Source: Pseudomonas alcaligenes
GTDB lineage: Bacteria > Pseudomonadota > Gammaproteobacteria > Pseudomonadales > Pseudomonadaceae
NCBI RefSeq assembly: GCF_041729615.1
Contig: NZ_CP154874.1
Coordinates: 2,299,001-2,363,000 of the forward strand
DNA: 64,000 nt
Direction: 5' to 3'
In this document: in pieces, positions 48,222 through 57,692 of the stretch
Numbering within the stretch: the first letter of the stretch is position 1
Layout: the number at the start of each line of letters is the position of its first letter
The notes under the pieces: generated by a model
Told to the model about the DNA's origin: nothing
The model's database searches: none
The model's input: the letters and a program-made list of their open reading frames with translations, nothing else
Translations under genes and position numbers: made by a program

Positions 48222-48779
48222 TTATGACGGGCGGATCACATCGCCCGTACGCAGGTCGCGGATCAGGCTGGGATTCCTGCGGCCACCGAGGGCGCCGCCG
48301 AGCACCGCGTCCAGCTGGCCATGGAAGTACTGCTCGACGCGCAGGCGCGAGCGCGCCGAGGGACGGCCGGCGGGGTTGGCCGAGGTCGACACCAGCGGCC
48401 CGGTGAGGGCGCAGAGATCGCGCACCAGGGGGTGGGCGCTGACGCGCAGGGCGACGCTGTCATGCTGGCCGGTGATCCACACGGGCAGGCGCTCCTGGTG
48501 CGGCACCAGCCAGGTATTGGGCCCCGGCCAGGTGCTGGCCAGGCGGTCGATCCAGCGCTCGGGCAGGTCAGCGAGGAGGAAGTCGAACTGGTGGATGCTG
48601 TCCGCCACCAGGATCAGGCCCTTGTGCACCGGGCGATCCTTGAGCGCCAGCAGGCGCTCGACGGCGAGCTCGTTCCAGGGATCGCAACCCAGGCCCCAGA
48701 CCGCCTCGGTGGGATAGGCGATCACCCCGCCCTGGCGCACCACCCGCGCTACCCGCTGTACCTGCCAACTGCTGTGCAT
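48222..48779 (-). CDS. tsaC: Threonylcarbamoyl-AMP synthase TsaC
   Basis: TsaC starts the t6A37 tRNA modification from threonine, bicarbonate and ATP. The 185-residue protein is the short TsaC form (no Sua5 domain) and carries [17 protein letters not shown], the [12 protein letters not shown] lysine patch and [11 protein letters not shown]. It is 39 bases downstream of dprA on the same strand, the usual neighbour. Confidence 0.95.
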   Translation of the reverse strand: MHSSWQVQRVARVVRQGGVIAYPTEAVWGLGCDPWNELAVERLLALKDRPVHKGLILVADSIHQFDFLLADLPERWIDRLASTWPGPNTWLVPHQERLPVWITGQHDSVALRVSAHPLVRDLCALTGPLVSTSANPAGRPSARSRLRVEQYFHGQLDAVLGGALGGRRNPSLIRDLRTGDVIRPS

Positions 48780-48818
48780 GTTCGCCGCCTCGTCTGTCTG
48801 GCCGCGAGTTTACCCAGC

Positions 48819-49907
48819 TCAGCGCGGACGATGCACCCAGCGCCCGGCCTCGCAGGCCACCAGGCCCTGCAGCTCCAGCTCGGTGAGCGTGGCCAGCACT
48901 TCGCCGATGGGCAGGTCGCAGGCCTGGGCCAGACCCTCGCTGGTCTGCGGCGCCGCACGCAACTCCAGCAGCAGCGGATGTGCTTCATCCGCCTCGGCTG
49001 CGGCAGGCGGTGTCACACGCTGCCAGCCGCGCAGGGCCTGGAGAATGTCCTCGACGCTCTCGACCAGGGTCGCGCCCTCGCGGATCAGCTGGTGGCAGCC
49101 GCGGGCGCCAGGATGGTGGATGGAGCCGGGAATCGCATAGACCTCGCGGCCCTGCTCGGCGGCCAGGCGCGCGGTGATCAGCGAGCCGCTGGAGGGGCTG
49201 GCCTCAACCACCAGCACGCCGAGCGCCAGGCCGCTGATGATGCGGTTACGCCGGGGAAAGTTGCTGGCCTGCGGCGGGCAGTCCAGCGGCAGTTCGGAAA
49301 CCAGCGCGCCACCCTGCTCGGCAATGCGCCCGGCCAGTCCGACGTGGCGCTGCGGGTAGAGCCGCTGCAGGCCGGTACCGAGCACCGCGACCGTTGCACC
49401 GCCAGCTTCCAGCGCGCCCTGGTGGGCGGCACCGTCGATACCCAGGGCCAGGCCGCTGGTGATCACGAAGCCGCCACCGGCCAGGCTGCGGGCAAAGGCC
49501 TGGGCGGTATCCAGCCCCGACCGCGAGGCGCGCCGACTGCCGACCATGGCCAGCTGCGGACGCTCCAGCAACGCCGCATCACCGGCGACGAACAGCAGCG
49601 GCGGGGCATCGCTCAGCTCGGCCAGCAGGGCGGGGTAGGCGGGATCGTCCCACATCAGCAGGGTCTGGCCCGGCTGCTCCAGCCAGCGCAGGGCGGCCGT
49701 GGCCTGCTCGCGGATGTCTGCGCTGCGCCTGGGCTCGGCACAGCTGCCGGGCAGGCCCAGCGCGCGCCAGGCGGTGGCGGGCGCGCTGAGGGCGGCGGAG
49801 GCGCTGCCAAAGGCTTCCAGCAGGCGGCGGAAGCGCCGCGGGCCGAGCTCCGGCAGGCCGTGCAGGCGCAGGCGCGCCTCCAGTTCGGCGGGGGAAAGGT
49901 TGTGCAT
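48819..49907 (-). CDS. dprA: DNA-processing protein DprA (Smf)
   Basis: DprA loads RecA onto incoming single-stranded DNA during natural transformation. The 362-residue protein has an N-terminal SAM-like region, a Rossmann fold with the GSRRASRSGLDTAQ and GLALGIDGAAHQGAL segments, and a C-terminal winged helix (SEGLAQACDLPIGEVLATLTELEL). It lies between the LysM gene and tsaC, as in other pseudomonads. Confidence 0.95.
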   Translation of the reverse strand: MHNLSPAELEARLRLHGLPELGPRRFRRLLEAFGSASAALSAPATAWRALGLPGSCAEPRRSADIREQATAALRWLEQPGQTLLMWDDPAYPALLAELSDAPPLLFVAGDAALLERPQLAMVGSRRASRSGLDTAQAFARSLAGGGFVITSGLALGIDGAAHQGALEAGGATVAVLGTGLQRLYPQRHVGLAGRIAEQGGALVSELPLDCPPQASNFPRRNRIISGLALGVLVVEASPSSGSLITARLAAEQGREVYAIPGSIHHPGARGCHQLIREGATLVESVEDILQALRGWQRVTPPAAAEADEAHPLLLELRAAPQTSEGLAQACDLPIGEVLATLTELELQGLVACEAGRWVHRPR

Positions 49908-49939
49908 GGCGATCGTCCCTGATCGTGGTGCATAAAGCA

Positions 49940-49964
49940 GAACCCCCGCACTGGGCGGGGGTTC
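49940..49964 (-). terminator. Hairpin terminator after the LysM gene
   Basis: GAACCCCCGC and GCGGGGGTTC form a perfect 10-bp stem with a 5-base loop, lying 7 bases past the stop of the leftward LysM gene. The T-run after it is only moderate (CTGCTTTAT), but the stem is strong. Confidence 0.75.
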
Positions 49965-49970
49965 GGGGTG

Positions 49971-51011
49971 TTACGGGTTCTTCACCTTGTCCATCAGGGC
50001 CAGGTCGCGGGTGGCGTACAGGACCAGGCCGTAGCTGAGCTTCTCGTAGGTGCGGAACACCATCAGCAGGCCCGAGCGCTCGTCCGGGATCTTCACCGAC
50101 TCACCGGTGACGCGGTCGCGCACGGTCTCGCCGGTCTTGTACACGGCCAGCACGTTGCCTTCGTTGAGGCCGTCGATCTTGCCCTTGTTGATGGTCACCA
50201 CATCGAACTGGCCGACACGGTTGACCCCGCGCGGCACGTCGAGGATCACACCGTCGACCTCGGTGGCCGGCTCGCTGGGCATGAAGGTGGAGTTGACCGC
50301 GCGCTCCTCGGTGGGGAACAGGCGATCGCCCAGGCGCACTTCCTGGGTCGAGCGGCTCAGGCTGAGGGTGGCGATGTCACCCTCCTCGGCCACCACCTCG
50401 CCGGTGCCGATGTCGTCGGCGTTGATGCCGAGAAACTCATCGGTCTCCGGGTCGGTGTAGATCTTGCCCTGGCGGAAGATGCCGTAGACCGCCTGGCCAT
50501 CCTCGAAGCTGCCACGGGCGTAGATGCGATCACCGGCGCCGCTGACCACGCGCTCGGCGTTGCCGGCCACCACGTAGGGGCGGGCATTGAAGTCCTCGGC
50601 GGTGTCGACGATGCGGTTGCTCAGCAGGAAGCTGTTGATCGCCTCCAGCGGGATGGTCGGAATGGCCTGGGCCATCGGCGTGCTGCGCACCTGCGGCGAC
50701 AGCTTGATGGTGCCGCGCGATTCGCCGCGGTTGAGCATCAGGCGCGGCTGGCCGTCGATATACACCAGGCTCAGGGTGTCGCCCGGGTAGATCAGGTGGG
50801 GGTTCTCGATCTGCGGGTTGGCGTGCCACAGCTCAGGCCACTTCCAGGGTTGGCTGAGGAACTTGCCGGAGATATCCCAAAGGGTGTCGCCCTTGACCAC
50901 GGTGTAGCGGTCGGGATGACCTTCCTTGAGCTGGACGGCTGCCTGGACCAGGCCGGTCTGCGCCAGACCGCCCGCGGCGACCAGCAACAGGGCGAGTAGT
51001 GATTTCCTCAT
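49971..51011 (-). CDS. LysM-domain exported protein
   Basis: A 346-residue exported protein: a signal peptide (LLALLLVAAGGLAQTGLVQA), then a LysM domain (about residues 35-85; YTVVKGDTLWDISGKFL and NPHLIYPGDTLSLV), which binds peptidoglycan glycan. The rest is a beta-rich region of unknown fold. It is divergent from def and lies beside dprA, as in P. aeruginosa PA0020. Probably a periplasmic or outer-membrane-associated wall-binding protein. Confidence 0.92.
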   Translation of the reverse strand: MRKSLLALLLVAAGGLAQTGLVQAAVQLKEGHPDRYTVVKGDTLWDISGKFLSQPWKWPELWHANPQIENPHLIYPGDTLSLVYIDGQPRLMLNRGESRGTIKLSPQVRSTPMAQAIPTIPLEAINSFLLSNRIVDTAEDFNARPYVVAGNAERVVSGAGDRIYARGSFEDGQAVYGIFRQGKIYTDPETDEFLGINADDIGTGEVVAEEGDIATLSLSRSTQEVRLGDRLFPTEERAVNSTFMPSEPATEVDGVILDVPRGVNRVGQFDVVTINKGKIDGLNEGNVLAVYKTGETVRDRVTGESVKIPDERSGLLMVFRTYEKLSYGLVLYATRDLALMDKVKNP

Positions 51012-51144
51012 GCGGTGAATCCCTTTATTATGTGGCTGGCGCCTGTAAGCCGCAGAAGTCGCGGCTTCCGAGCCGTTTTTCAAAGCTGTTCATCATCTTA
51101 GCAGCGGTTTTTTACTTTATTCCACAAGTGCATCACAAACAGCC

Positions 51145-51651
51145 ATGGCGATTCTCAACATCCTCGAATTCCCCGATCCGCGCCTGCGCACCATCGCCAA
51201 GCCGGTGACCGTGTTCGACGCGGCCCTCTCCAAGCTGGTCGACGACATGTTCGAGACCATGTATGCCGCCCCCGGTATCGGCCTGGCCGCCACCCAGGTC
51301 AACGTGCACAAGCGCGTGGTGGTGATGGACCTGTCCGAGGACCAGTCCGAGCCGCGGGTGTTCATCAACCCCGAGTTCGAGTCGCTGACCGAGCAGATGG
51401 ACCAGTACCAGGAAGGCTGCCTGTCGGTGCCCGGCTTCTACGAAAATGTAGACCGTCCGCAGAAGGTGCGGATCAGGGCCCAGGAGCGCGACGGCACGCC
51501 CTACGAGCTGATCGCCGAGGGCCTGCTCGCCGTGTGCATCCAGCACGAGTGCGACCACCTCAACGGCAAGCTGTTCGTCGACTACCTGTCCAGCCTCAAG
51601 CGTGACCGGATCAAGAAGAAGCTGGAAAAACAGCACCGCCAGCAGGCTTGA
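51145..51651 (+). CDS. def: Peptide deformylase
   Basis: Def removes the N-formyl group of nascent proteins using Fe2+ (or Zn2+). The 168-residue protein has the three motifs GIGLAATQ (about 45-52), EGCLSVPG and [10 protein letters not shown] strong terminator follows, before fmt; in E. coli def and fmt form an operon. Confidence 0.97.
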   Translation: MAILNILEFPDPRLRTIAKPVTVFDAALSKLVDDMFETMYAAPGIGLAATQVNVHKRVVVMDLSEDQSEPRVFINPEFESLTEQMDQYQEGCLSVPGFYENVDRPQKVRIRAQERDGTPYELIAEGLLAVCIQHECDHLNGKLFVDYLSSLKRDRIKKKLEKQHRQQA

Positions 51652-51664
51652 TCCCGACCACCCC

Positions 51665-51695
51665 AAAGGCTTGCTGCGGCAAGCCTTTTTCTTTT
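51665..51695 (+). terminator. Rho-independent terminator between def and fmt
   Basis: GGCTTGC and GCAAGCC make a 7-bp stem (extended by flanking A and T) with a TGCG loop, followed by TTTTTCTTTT. It lies only 13 bases beyond def and ends 18 bases before fmt, so fmt needs its own promoter or depends on read-through. Confidence 0.85.
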
Positions 51696-51712
51696 CATGC
51701 AGTGAGTGATCC

Positions 51713-52645
51713 ATGCGCATCGTCTTCGCCGGCACCCCGGAATTCGCCGCCCAGCACCTGCAGGCCCTGCTCGACGCGGGCCGGCAGATCGTCGCCGTCT
51801 ATACCCAGCCGGATCGCCCCGCCGGCCGCGGGCAGAAGCTTGCGCCCAGCCCGGTCAAGCAGCTGGCCCTGCAGCACGGCATCGCCGTGTACCAGCCACA
51901 GACCCTGCGCGACCCCGCCGCCCAGGCCGAGCTGGCCGCGCTCGAGGCGGACCTGATGGTGGTGGTGGCCTACGGCCTGATCCTGCCGCAGGTGGTGCTG
52001 GATACCCCGCGCCTGGGCTGCATCAACAGCCATGCCTCGCTGCTGCCGCGCTGGCGCGGCGCCGCACCGATCCAGCGCGCGATCCAGGCTGGCGACGCCA
52101 GCAGCGGAGTCACCGTGATGCAGATGGAGGCGGGCCTGGACACCGGCCCCATGCTGCTCAAGGTCAGCACCACCATCACCGCCGAAGACACCGGCGGCAG
52201 CCTGCACGACCGCCTGGCGCAGCTGGGCTCGGCCGCCGTGGTCGAGGCCGTGGCCAAGCTGGCCGCCGGCGAACTGCACGGCGAAGTACAGGACGACAGC
52301 CTGGCCACCTACGCGCACAAGCTGAACAAGGACGAGGCACGCCTCGACTGGAGCCGCCCGGCCGTCGAGCTGGAGCGTCTGGTGCGCGCCTTCAACCCCT
52401 GGCCGCTCTGCCACAGCACCCTGAATGGTGATGCACTCAAGGTCCATGCCGCGCAACTGGGTGAGGGCAGCGGCCAGCCCGGCAGCATCCTCGCCGCCGA
52501 CAAGAGCGGCCTGACCGTGGCTTGCGGCGAAGGCGCCCTGCGCCTGACCCGCCTGCAGCTGCCGGGCGGCAAGCCGCTGGCCTTCGCCGACCTGTACAAC
52601 AGCCGCCGCGAGCAGTTTGCCGCCGGCCTGGTGCTGGGACAATGA
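51713..52645 (+). CDS. fmt: Methionyl-tRNA formyltransferase
   Basis: Fmt formylates initiator Met-tRNA with 10-formyltetrahydrofolate. The 310-residue protein has the catalytic domain ([17 protein letters not shown] near residue 107, with the catalytic Asn and His) and the C-terminal OB-fold (from about 210). Its stop overlaps the rsmB start (ATGA), so the two are coupled. Confidence 0.97.
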   Translation: MRIVFAGTPEFAAQHLQALLDAGRQIVAVYTQPDRPAGRGQKLAPSPVKQLALQHGIAVYQPQTLRDPAAQAELAALEADLMVVVAYGLILPQVVLDTPRLGCINSHASLLPRWRGAAPIQRAIQAGDASSGVTVMQMEAGLDTGPMLLKVSTTITAEDTGGSLHDRLAQLGSAAVVEAVAKLAAGELHGEVQDDSLATYAHKLNKDEARLDWSRPAVELERLVRAFNPWPLCHSTLNGDALKVHAAQLGEGSGQPGSILAADKSGLTVACGEGALRLTRLQLPGGKPLAFADLYNSRREQFAAGLVLGQ

Positions 52646-53955
52646 ACCCACGCCTGGCCGCCGCCCGCGCCCTGGCCGCCGTGCTAAACGGCAAGGCCTC
52701 GCTGGGCAGCAGCCTGCCGCCGCTGCTGGACAAGGTCGAGCCGCGCGACCGCGGCCTGGCCCAGGACTTGGCCTTCGGTACTGCACGCTGGCAGCCACGC
52801 CTGCAGCTGCTCGCCGACAAGCTGCTGCAGAAGCCGTTCAAGGCCGCCGACCGCGACGTCGAAGCGCTGCTGCTGGTCGGTCTGTACCAGCTGCTGTACA
52901 CCCGCATCCCCGCCCATGCCGCCATCGGCGAGACGGTGGCCTGCGTCGACAAGCTGAAGAAATCCTCGCTCAAGGGCCTGCTCAACGCCGTGCTGCGCAA
53001 CGCCCAGCGCGACCATGAAGCGCTGTTCGCCGAACTGGAGCGCGACCCGGTGCTACACACCGCGCACCCGCGCTGGCTGCAGAAGCGCCTGAAGGCCGAC
53101 TGGCCCGAGCATTGGCAGGCGATCTGCGCCGCCAACAACCAGCACCCGCCGTTGATCCTGCGGGTCAATCGCCGCCATGGCAGCCGCGACGCCTATCTGG
53201 CCGAGCTGCGTTGCGCCGGCATCGAAGCAGAGCCCTGTACCTTCAGCCGCGACGGCATCCGCCTGCTGCAGCCCTGCGACGTGAAGGCCCTGCCGGGCTT
53301 CGCGGAAGGCCGCGTCAGCGTGCAGGACGAGGCCGCCCAGCTGGCCGCCGAGCTGCTCGACCTGGCACCCGGCCAGCACGTGCTGGACGCCTGCGCTGCC
53401 CCCGGTGGCAAGACCTGCCACCTGCTCGAAGCCGAGCCGGGCCTGCAGGAAGTCATCGCCCTGGACCTGGAACCGGCGCGCCTGGCGCGGGTGCAGGAAA
53501 ACCTCGAGCGCCTGCAACTCAAGGCCACCCTGATCGCCGCCGACGGCCGTGCGACCAAGGTCTGGTGGGACGGCAAGCCGTTCCAGCGCATCCTGCTCGA
53601 CGCCCCCTGCTCGGCCACCGGGGTGATCCGCCGCCACCCGGACATCAAGCTGACCCGCCAGGCCGACGACATCGCCGCCCTGGCCCAGCTGCAGGGCGAG
53701 CTGCTCGATGCCCTGTGGCCGACCCTGGAGGTCGGAGGCGTGCTGCTCTACGCCACCTGCTCGGTGCTGCCGCAGGAGAACAGCGACAACATCGCCGCCT
53801 TCCTGCAACGCACGCCGGGCGCGCGCGAACTGGACATCCCTGGCACCTTCGGCCTCAAGCAGGCCCATGGGCGCCAGCTGCTGCCGCAGGCCGACGGCCA
53901 CGACGGCTTCTACTATGCCAAGCTGATCAAGATCGCCGCCGCACCGCGCGGCTGA
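52642..53955 (+). CDS. rsmB: 16S rRNA m5C967 methyltransferase RsmB
   Basis: RsmB methylates C967 of 16S rRNA with SAM. The 437-residue protein has an N-terminal NusB-like domain, the SAM loop [13 protein letters not shown], and the two catalytic cysteines in LDAPCSATG and [11 protein letters not shown]. It starts within the fmt stop and is followed 13 bases later by trkA, the conserved order fmt-rsmB-trkA. Confidence 0.96.
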   Translation: MNPRLAAARALAAVLNGKASLGSSLPPLLDKVEPRDRGLAQDLAFGTARWQPRLQLLADKLLQKPFKAADRDVEALLLVGLYQLLYTRIPAHAAIGETVACVDKLKKSSLKGLLNAVLRNAQRDHEALFAELERDPVLHTAHPRWLQKRLKADWPEHWQAICAANNQHPPLILRVNRRHGSRDAYLAELRCAGIEAEPCTFSRDGIRLLQPCDVKALPGFAEGRVSVQDEAAQLAAELLDLAPGQHVLDACAAPGGKTCHLLEAEPGLQEVIALDLEPARLARVQENLERLQLKATLIAADGRATKVWWDGKPFQRILLDAPCSATGVIRRHPDIKLTRQADDIAALAQLQGELLDALWPTLEVGGVLLYATCSVLPQENSDNIAAFLQRTPGARELDIPGTFGLKQAHGRQLLPQADGHDGFYYAKLIKIAAAPRG

Positions 53956-53968
53956 GGAAGGAACCCCG

Positions 53969-55342
53969 ATGAAAATCATCATTCTCGGCGCCGGCCAGGT
54001 CGGCGGAACCCTGGCGGAGCACCTGGCCGGCGAGGCCAACGACATCACCGTGGTCGACACCGATGCCGACCGCCTGCGCGACCTCGGCGACCGCCTGGAC
54101 ATCCGTACCGTGGTCGGCCGCGGCTCCTTCCCCACCGTGCTGCGCCAGGCCGGCGCCGACGACGCCGACATGCTGGTGGCGGTGACCAACAGCGACGAGG
54201 TCAACATGGTCGCCTGCCAGGTGGCCTACACCCTGTTCCACACCCCGACCAAGATCGCCCGGGTGCGCGAGTCGGCCTACCTGACTCGCGAGGCGCTGTT
54301 CGACAACGAGGCCATCCCGGTCGACGTGCTGATCAGCCCGGAACAGGTGGTGACCAACTACATCAAGCGCCTGATCGAGTACCCCGGCGCCCTGCAGGTG
54401 ATCGACTTCGCCGAGGGCAAGGCCCAGCTGGTGGCGGTCAAGGCCTACTACGGCGGCCCGCTGGTCGGCCAGCAGCTGCGCCAGCTGCGCGAGCACATGC
54501 CCAACGTCGACACCCGCGTGGCCGCCATCTTCAGGCGCAACCGGCCGATCATGCCGCAGGGCGACACGGTGATCGAAGCCGACGACGAGGTGTTCTTCAT
54601 CGCCGCCAAGGCCCATATCCGCGCGGTGATGAGCGAACTGCGGCGCCTGGAAGACAGCTACAAGCGCATCGTCATCGCCGGTGGCGGGCATATCGGCGAG
54701 CGCCTGGCCGAGGCCATCGAGAGCCGCTACCAGGTGAAGATCATCGAGATGAACCCGGCGCGCTGCCGCTACCTCTCGGAGAACCTGGAAAGCACCGTGG
54801 TGCTGCAGGGCAGCGCCTCGGACCGCGACCTGCTGGTGGAAGAGAACATCAACGACGCCGACATCTTCCTCGCCCTGACCAACGACGACGAGGCCAACAT
54901 CATGTCCTCGCTGCTGGCCAAGCGCCTGGGCGCGCGCAAGGTGATGACCATCATCAACAACCCGGCCTACGTCGACCTGGTCCAGGGCGGCGAGATCGAC
55001 ATCGCCATCAGCCCGCAGCTGGCCACCATCGGCACCCTGCTGACCCACGTGCGCCGCGGCGATATCGAGAGCGTGCACAGCCTGCGCCGCGGTGCGGCGG
55101 AGGCCATCGAGGCGATCGCCCACGGCGATGCCAAGTCGAGCAAGGTGATCGGCCGCATGATCGAGGACATCGCCCTGCCGCCGGGCACCACCATCGGCGC
55201 GGTGATCCGCGACGAGGAAGTGCTGATCGCCCACGACGACACCATCATCGAGTCCGGCGACCACGTGATCCTGTTCCTGGTCGACAAGAAGTACATCCGC
55301 GACGTGGAGCGCCTGTTCCAGGTCGGCCTGACCTTCTTCTGA
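53969..55342 (+). CDS. trkA: Potassium uptake regulator TrkA
   Basis: TrkA is the cytoplasmic NAD(H)-binding subunit that gates the TrkH/TrkG potassium channel. The 457-residue protein is two RCK units in tandem, each with a nucleotide loop ([15 protein letters not shown] at the start and [15 protein letters not shown] from about residue 236) and a following TrkA_C domain. It is 13 bases downstream of rsmB. No TrkH gene is in the window. Confidence 0.96.
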   Translation: MKIIILGAGQVGGTLAEHLAGEANDITVVDTDADRLRDLGDRLDIRTVVGRGSFPTVLRQAGADDADMLVAVTNSDEVNMVACQVAYTLFHTPTKIARVRESAYLTREALFDNEAIPVDVLISPEQVVTNYIKRLIEYPGALQVIDFAEGKAQLVAVKAYYGGPLVGQQLRQLREHMPNVDTRVAAIFRRNRPIMPQGDTVIEADDEVFFIAAKAHIRAVMSELRRLEDSYKRIVIAGGGHIGERLAEAIESRYQVKIIEMNPARCRYLSENLESTVVLQGSASDRDLLVEENINDADIFLALTNDDEANIMSSLLAKRLGARKVMTIINNPAYVDLVQGGEIDIAISPQLATIGTLLTHVRRGDIESVHSLRRGAAEAIEAIAHGDAKSSKVIGRMIEDIALPPGTTIGAVIRDEEVLIAHDDTIIESGDHVILFLVDKKYIRDVERLFQVGLTFF

Positions 55343-55364
55343 TGCCGCCGCCGAGGTCCCGCGC

Positions 55365-55706
55365 ATGACCACGCCCGACTCACTGGAAAGACTGCTGGCC
55401 CGCGGGGTGGACAACGCCCTGCTGCGCTTCGGCCTGGGCAAGGCCTACCTCGACGGCGGCGATGCCGAGCGGGCCGCCGAGCACCTGCAGAAGTGCCTGG
55501 GCTTCGACCCCAACTACTCGGCGGCGTGGAAACTGCTGGGCCAGGCCTGCCAGCGCCAGGGCATGCTGGAGGAGGCGCGCCAGGCCTGGCATAACGGCCT
55601 GGAGGTGGCGCGCAGGCGCGGCGACAAGCAGACGGAAAAGGAAATGACGGTGTTCTTGCGGCGCCTGGAGAAGGCCGCCGCCAGCCAGCAAGAGCAGGAA
55701 GACTGA
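55365..55706 (+). CDS. Small tetratricopeptide-repeat protein
   Basis: A 113-residue soluble protein with TPR-like helical pairs, for example LRFGLGKAYLDGGDAERAAEHL and AAWKLLGQACQRQGMLEEARQAW. It follows trkA by 22 bases and is probably co-transcribed. Similar short TPR proteins occur at this place in pseudomonads (PA0015). Partner proteins are unknown. Confidence 0.88.
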   Translation: MTTPDSLERLLARGVDNALLRFGLGKAYLDGGDAERAAEHLQKCLGFDPNYSAAWKLLGQACQRQGMLEEARQAWHNGLEVARRRGDKQTEKEMTVFLRRLEKAAASQQEQED

Positions 55707-55709
55707 GGC

Positions 55710-55976
55710 TCAGTCGCGCTGGAACACCAGCGCCACTCCGCTGGGCTCGAAGCGCACCACGCGCAGCTGCACCACCGGGGCCTCCATCGGCAGGCCCTGG
55801 ACCTGGCCGGTGAACACCTCGCCGATCTGCAGCAGGCGCTGGGCATCATCGATCACCACGAACACGCCACTCTCGGAAATGTCGCGGGTGGTCACCAGCA
55901 TCTGGCCGTGCAGCGGGTGGTCGATACGCAGCTGGACCTTGAGCGGGGTACGCTTGTGCTCGCGCTTGTTGTCCAT
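55710..55976 (-). CDS. PilZ-domain protein (cyclic-di-GMP binding)
   Basis: An 88-residue stand-alone PilZ domain with the cyclic-di-GMP signature RxxxR (REHKRTPL) and the second motif DISESGVFV (D/NxSxxG). Such proteins act as small second-messenger receptors. It is convergent with the TPR gene, 3 bases apart, and shares its strand with the lauroyl-type acyltransferase that lies upstream. The target process is not evident. Confidence 0.9.
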   Translation of the reverse strand: MDNKREHKRTPLKVQLRIDHPLHGQMLVTTRDISESGVFVVIDDAQRLLQIGEVFTGQVQGLPMEAPVVQLRVVRFEPSGVALVFQRD

Positions 55977-56034
55977 GCCAGTCCCGTTGATCTGCAGCGA
56001 ATGGTTCAGACGGTAATAGCTATCGCCTGGCGCA

Positions 56035-56922
56035 TCAATACCACTTCTTCTCGCCCTGTGGGCGCTTCTTGAAGCGCTTCATGCTCCACATGTACTGGCT
56101 GGGCGCCACCCGCACCTGCTTCTCGATGCCGGCATTCAGTGCCGCCACGGCCGCCTCGATATCCTCGCCATACAGCGCCTCGGGGGCTTCCTCGATGACC
56201 ACCCGGTAGCCGCTGCCATCGTCCAGGCGCAGGGCATGCATGAACACGGCCTCGGCCTTGCGCCCCAGCACCAGCGAAGGCACGAACTTGCTGGTCAGGG
56301 TCGGCACGCCGAAGAAGGGCACGAACACGCCGCTGGACAGGCTTGGCTCGGGATCGGCGGCGATGCCGATCACGCCGCCTTTGCGCAGGCGCTTGATCAG
56401 GCTGAGGATGCCTTCCTTGGTCGAGGGCGCCAGCTCGTTGCCCAGCTGGGTGCGCTGGCGGATCAGCAGCTCGTCGACCGCCTTGAGCTTGGGCGGGCGG
56501 TACAGGATGCTCGGCTGGCACAGCGAGCAGACGTACTGCAGCAGCAGTTCCCAGTTGCCCAGGTGGCTGCTGATCAGCACCACGCCTTTGCCGGATGCCA
56601 GCGCGCGCTGCAGCACCTCGCTGCCATCGACCTGGCGAATCAGCTGCAACGACTTGCGCGCCGGCCAGATCCAGGCGCAGGCGCTTTCGGTCAGGGTCCT
56701 GCCGATATCCCTGAGGCTCTGCCCCACCAGGCGCTCGCGCTCGGCCTCGTCCAGCTGCGGGAAGCACTTGGCCAGGTTGATGCGCACTACCTCGCGCGAG
56801 CGGTTGGGCAGCTTCCACATCAGCCAGCCGATGCCACTGCCGACCGCCTGCGCGGCGCGCCAGGGCAGCAGCGCGAACACGCGAAGAAAACCCACTACCA
56901 GGGCGCCTTTGAGCTTCTCCAC
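56035..56922 (-). CDS. Lipid A acyltransferase (LpxL/HtrB family)
   Basis: A 295-residue inner-membrane acyltransferase that adds a secondary acyl chain to lipid A. It has an N-terminal membrane segment and the catalytic HX4E in SSHLGNWELL (about residue 115-121), as in LpxL/HtrB. P. aeruginosa PA0011 at this locus is such an enzyme. The acyl length it uses cannot be read from the sequence. Confidence 0.9.
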   Translation of the reverse strand: MEKLKGALVVGFLRVFALLPWRAAQAVGSGIGWLMWKLPNRSREVVRINLAKCFPQLDEAERERLVGQSLRDIGRTLTESACAWIWPARKSLQLIRQVDGSEVLQRALASGKGVVLISSHLGNWELLLQYVCSLCQPSILYRPPKLKAVDELLIRQRTQLGNELAPSTKEGILSLIKRLRKGGVIGIAADPEPSLSSGVFVPFFGVPTLTSKFVPSLVLGRKAEAVFMHALRLDDGSGYRVVIEEAPEALYGEDIEAAVAALNAGIEKQVRVAPSQYMWSMKRFKKRPQGEKKWY

Positions 56923-56976
56923 TGAGCACTCCCGAATCTGCGAAGGCCGGCATTGTAACGGCTGTGACCGCCGGGT

Positions 56977-57528
56977 TCAGCCTCGCAGTGCGTGATAGCG
57001 GTCGCAGTCGGTCGTATGGTCCATGACCATGCCGGCCGCCTGCATGTAGGCGTAGCAGATGGTCGGCCCGACGAAGGTGAAGCCCAGCTTCTTCAGGGCC
57101 TTGCTCATCGCCTCGGCCTCCGGCGTCACCGCCGGCACCTCGTGGCGGCCGCTGAAATGGTTGATCCTCGGCGCGCCGCCGACGAAGGACCAGAGCAGCG
57201 CCACCGGGTCGTCCAGCTGCAGCCAGGCCTGGGCGTTCTGCCGCGCGGCCCTGAGCTTGAGGCGGTTGCGGATGATGCCGGGGTCCTGCATCAGCACCTC
57301 GATCTCCGCATCGCTCATCTGCGCCAGGCGCTGCACGTCGAAGTTCCACAGCACCTGGCGATAGCGCTCGCGCTTCTTCAGCACGGTGATCCACGCCAGC
57401 CCGGCCTGGAAGCCTTCCAGCAGCAGCAGCTCGAACAGGCGCTCGGCATCGCGCAGCGGCACGCCCCATTCGTCGTCGTGGTAGGCGATGTACAGCGGGT
57501 CGTCGTTGCACCAGAAACAGCGCGGCAT
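56977..57528 (-). CDS. tag: DNA-3-methyladenine glycosylase I
   Basis: Tag removes 3-methyladenine from alkylated DNA, starting base-excision repair. The 183-residue protein has the family opening RCFWCNDDPLYIAYHDDEWGVP with the zinc Cys, and the rest of the HhH fold including FQAGLAWITVLKKRE and the C-terminal TDCDRYHALRG. I use the ATG of MPRCFWCN, which gives the expected length; the upstream frame adds 34 residues through the promoter. A LexA box lies 46 bases upstream. Confidence 0.95.
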   Translation of the reverse strand: MPRCFWCNDDPLYIAYHDDEWGVPLRDAERLFELLLLEGFQAGLAWITVLKKRERYRQVLWNFDVQRLAQMSDAEIEVLMQDPGIIRNRLKLRAARQNAQAWLQLDDPVALLWSFVGGAPRINHFSGRHEVPAVTPEAEAMSKALKKLGFTFVGPTICYAYMQAAGMVMDHTTDCDRYHALRG

Positions 57529-57573
57529 GGCGGTAGCACCTGAGGGGGATCGAGCCGAACTATAGCCGAATAA

Positions 57574-57593
57574 TACTGTATGTAAATACAGCA
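57574..57593. promoter_or_regulatory. LexA (SOS) box between tag and glyQ
   Basis: TACTGTATGTAAATACAGCA contains the LexA core CTGT-N8-ACAG with an AT-rich centre and a good outer 5' TA. It is 46 bases before tag on the leftward strand and about 119 before glyQ on the other. The position favours SOS control of tag. It is the second such box in the window. Confidence 0.8.
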
Positions 57594-57647
57594 AGCAGAC
57601 TGGGAACGGCACTCGCCGCGCGGGGCTCATGGCCGCCGCCCTTGGGG

Positions 57648-57653
57648 TATACT
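57648..57653 (+). promoter_or_regulatory. Candidate minus-10 for glyQS
   Basis: TATACT sits 40 bases before the chosen glyQ start (GTG) and downstream of an in-frame ATG. A transcript starting after it could not use that ATG, which supports the shorter glyQ start. The minus-35 region is not convincing. Confidence 0.4.
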
Positions 57654-57692
57654 GCGCGGCTTTACGCCAACGCCTCGATACCGGTGAAATTC

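Noticed and set aside
57642..57692. A longer glyQ start (ATG, 17 extra residues)
   Set aside because: It lies upstream of a TATACT promoter element, has no ribosome site, and the resulting protein is longer than the family.
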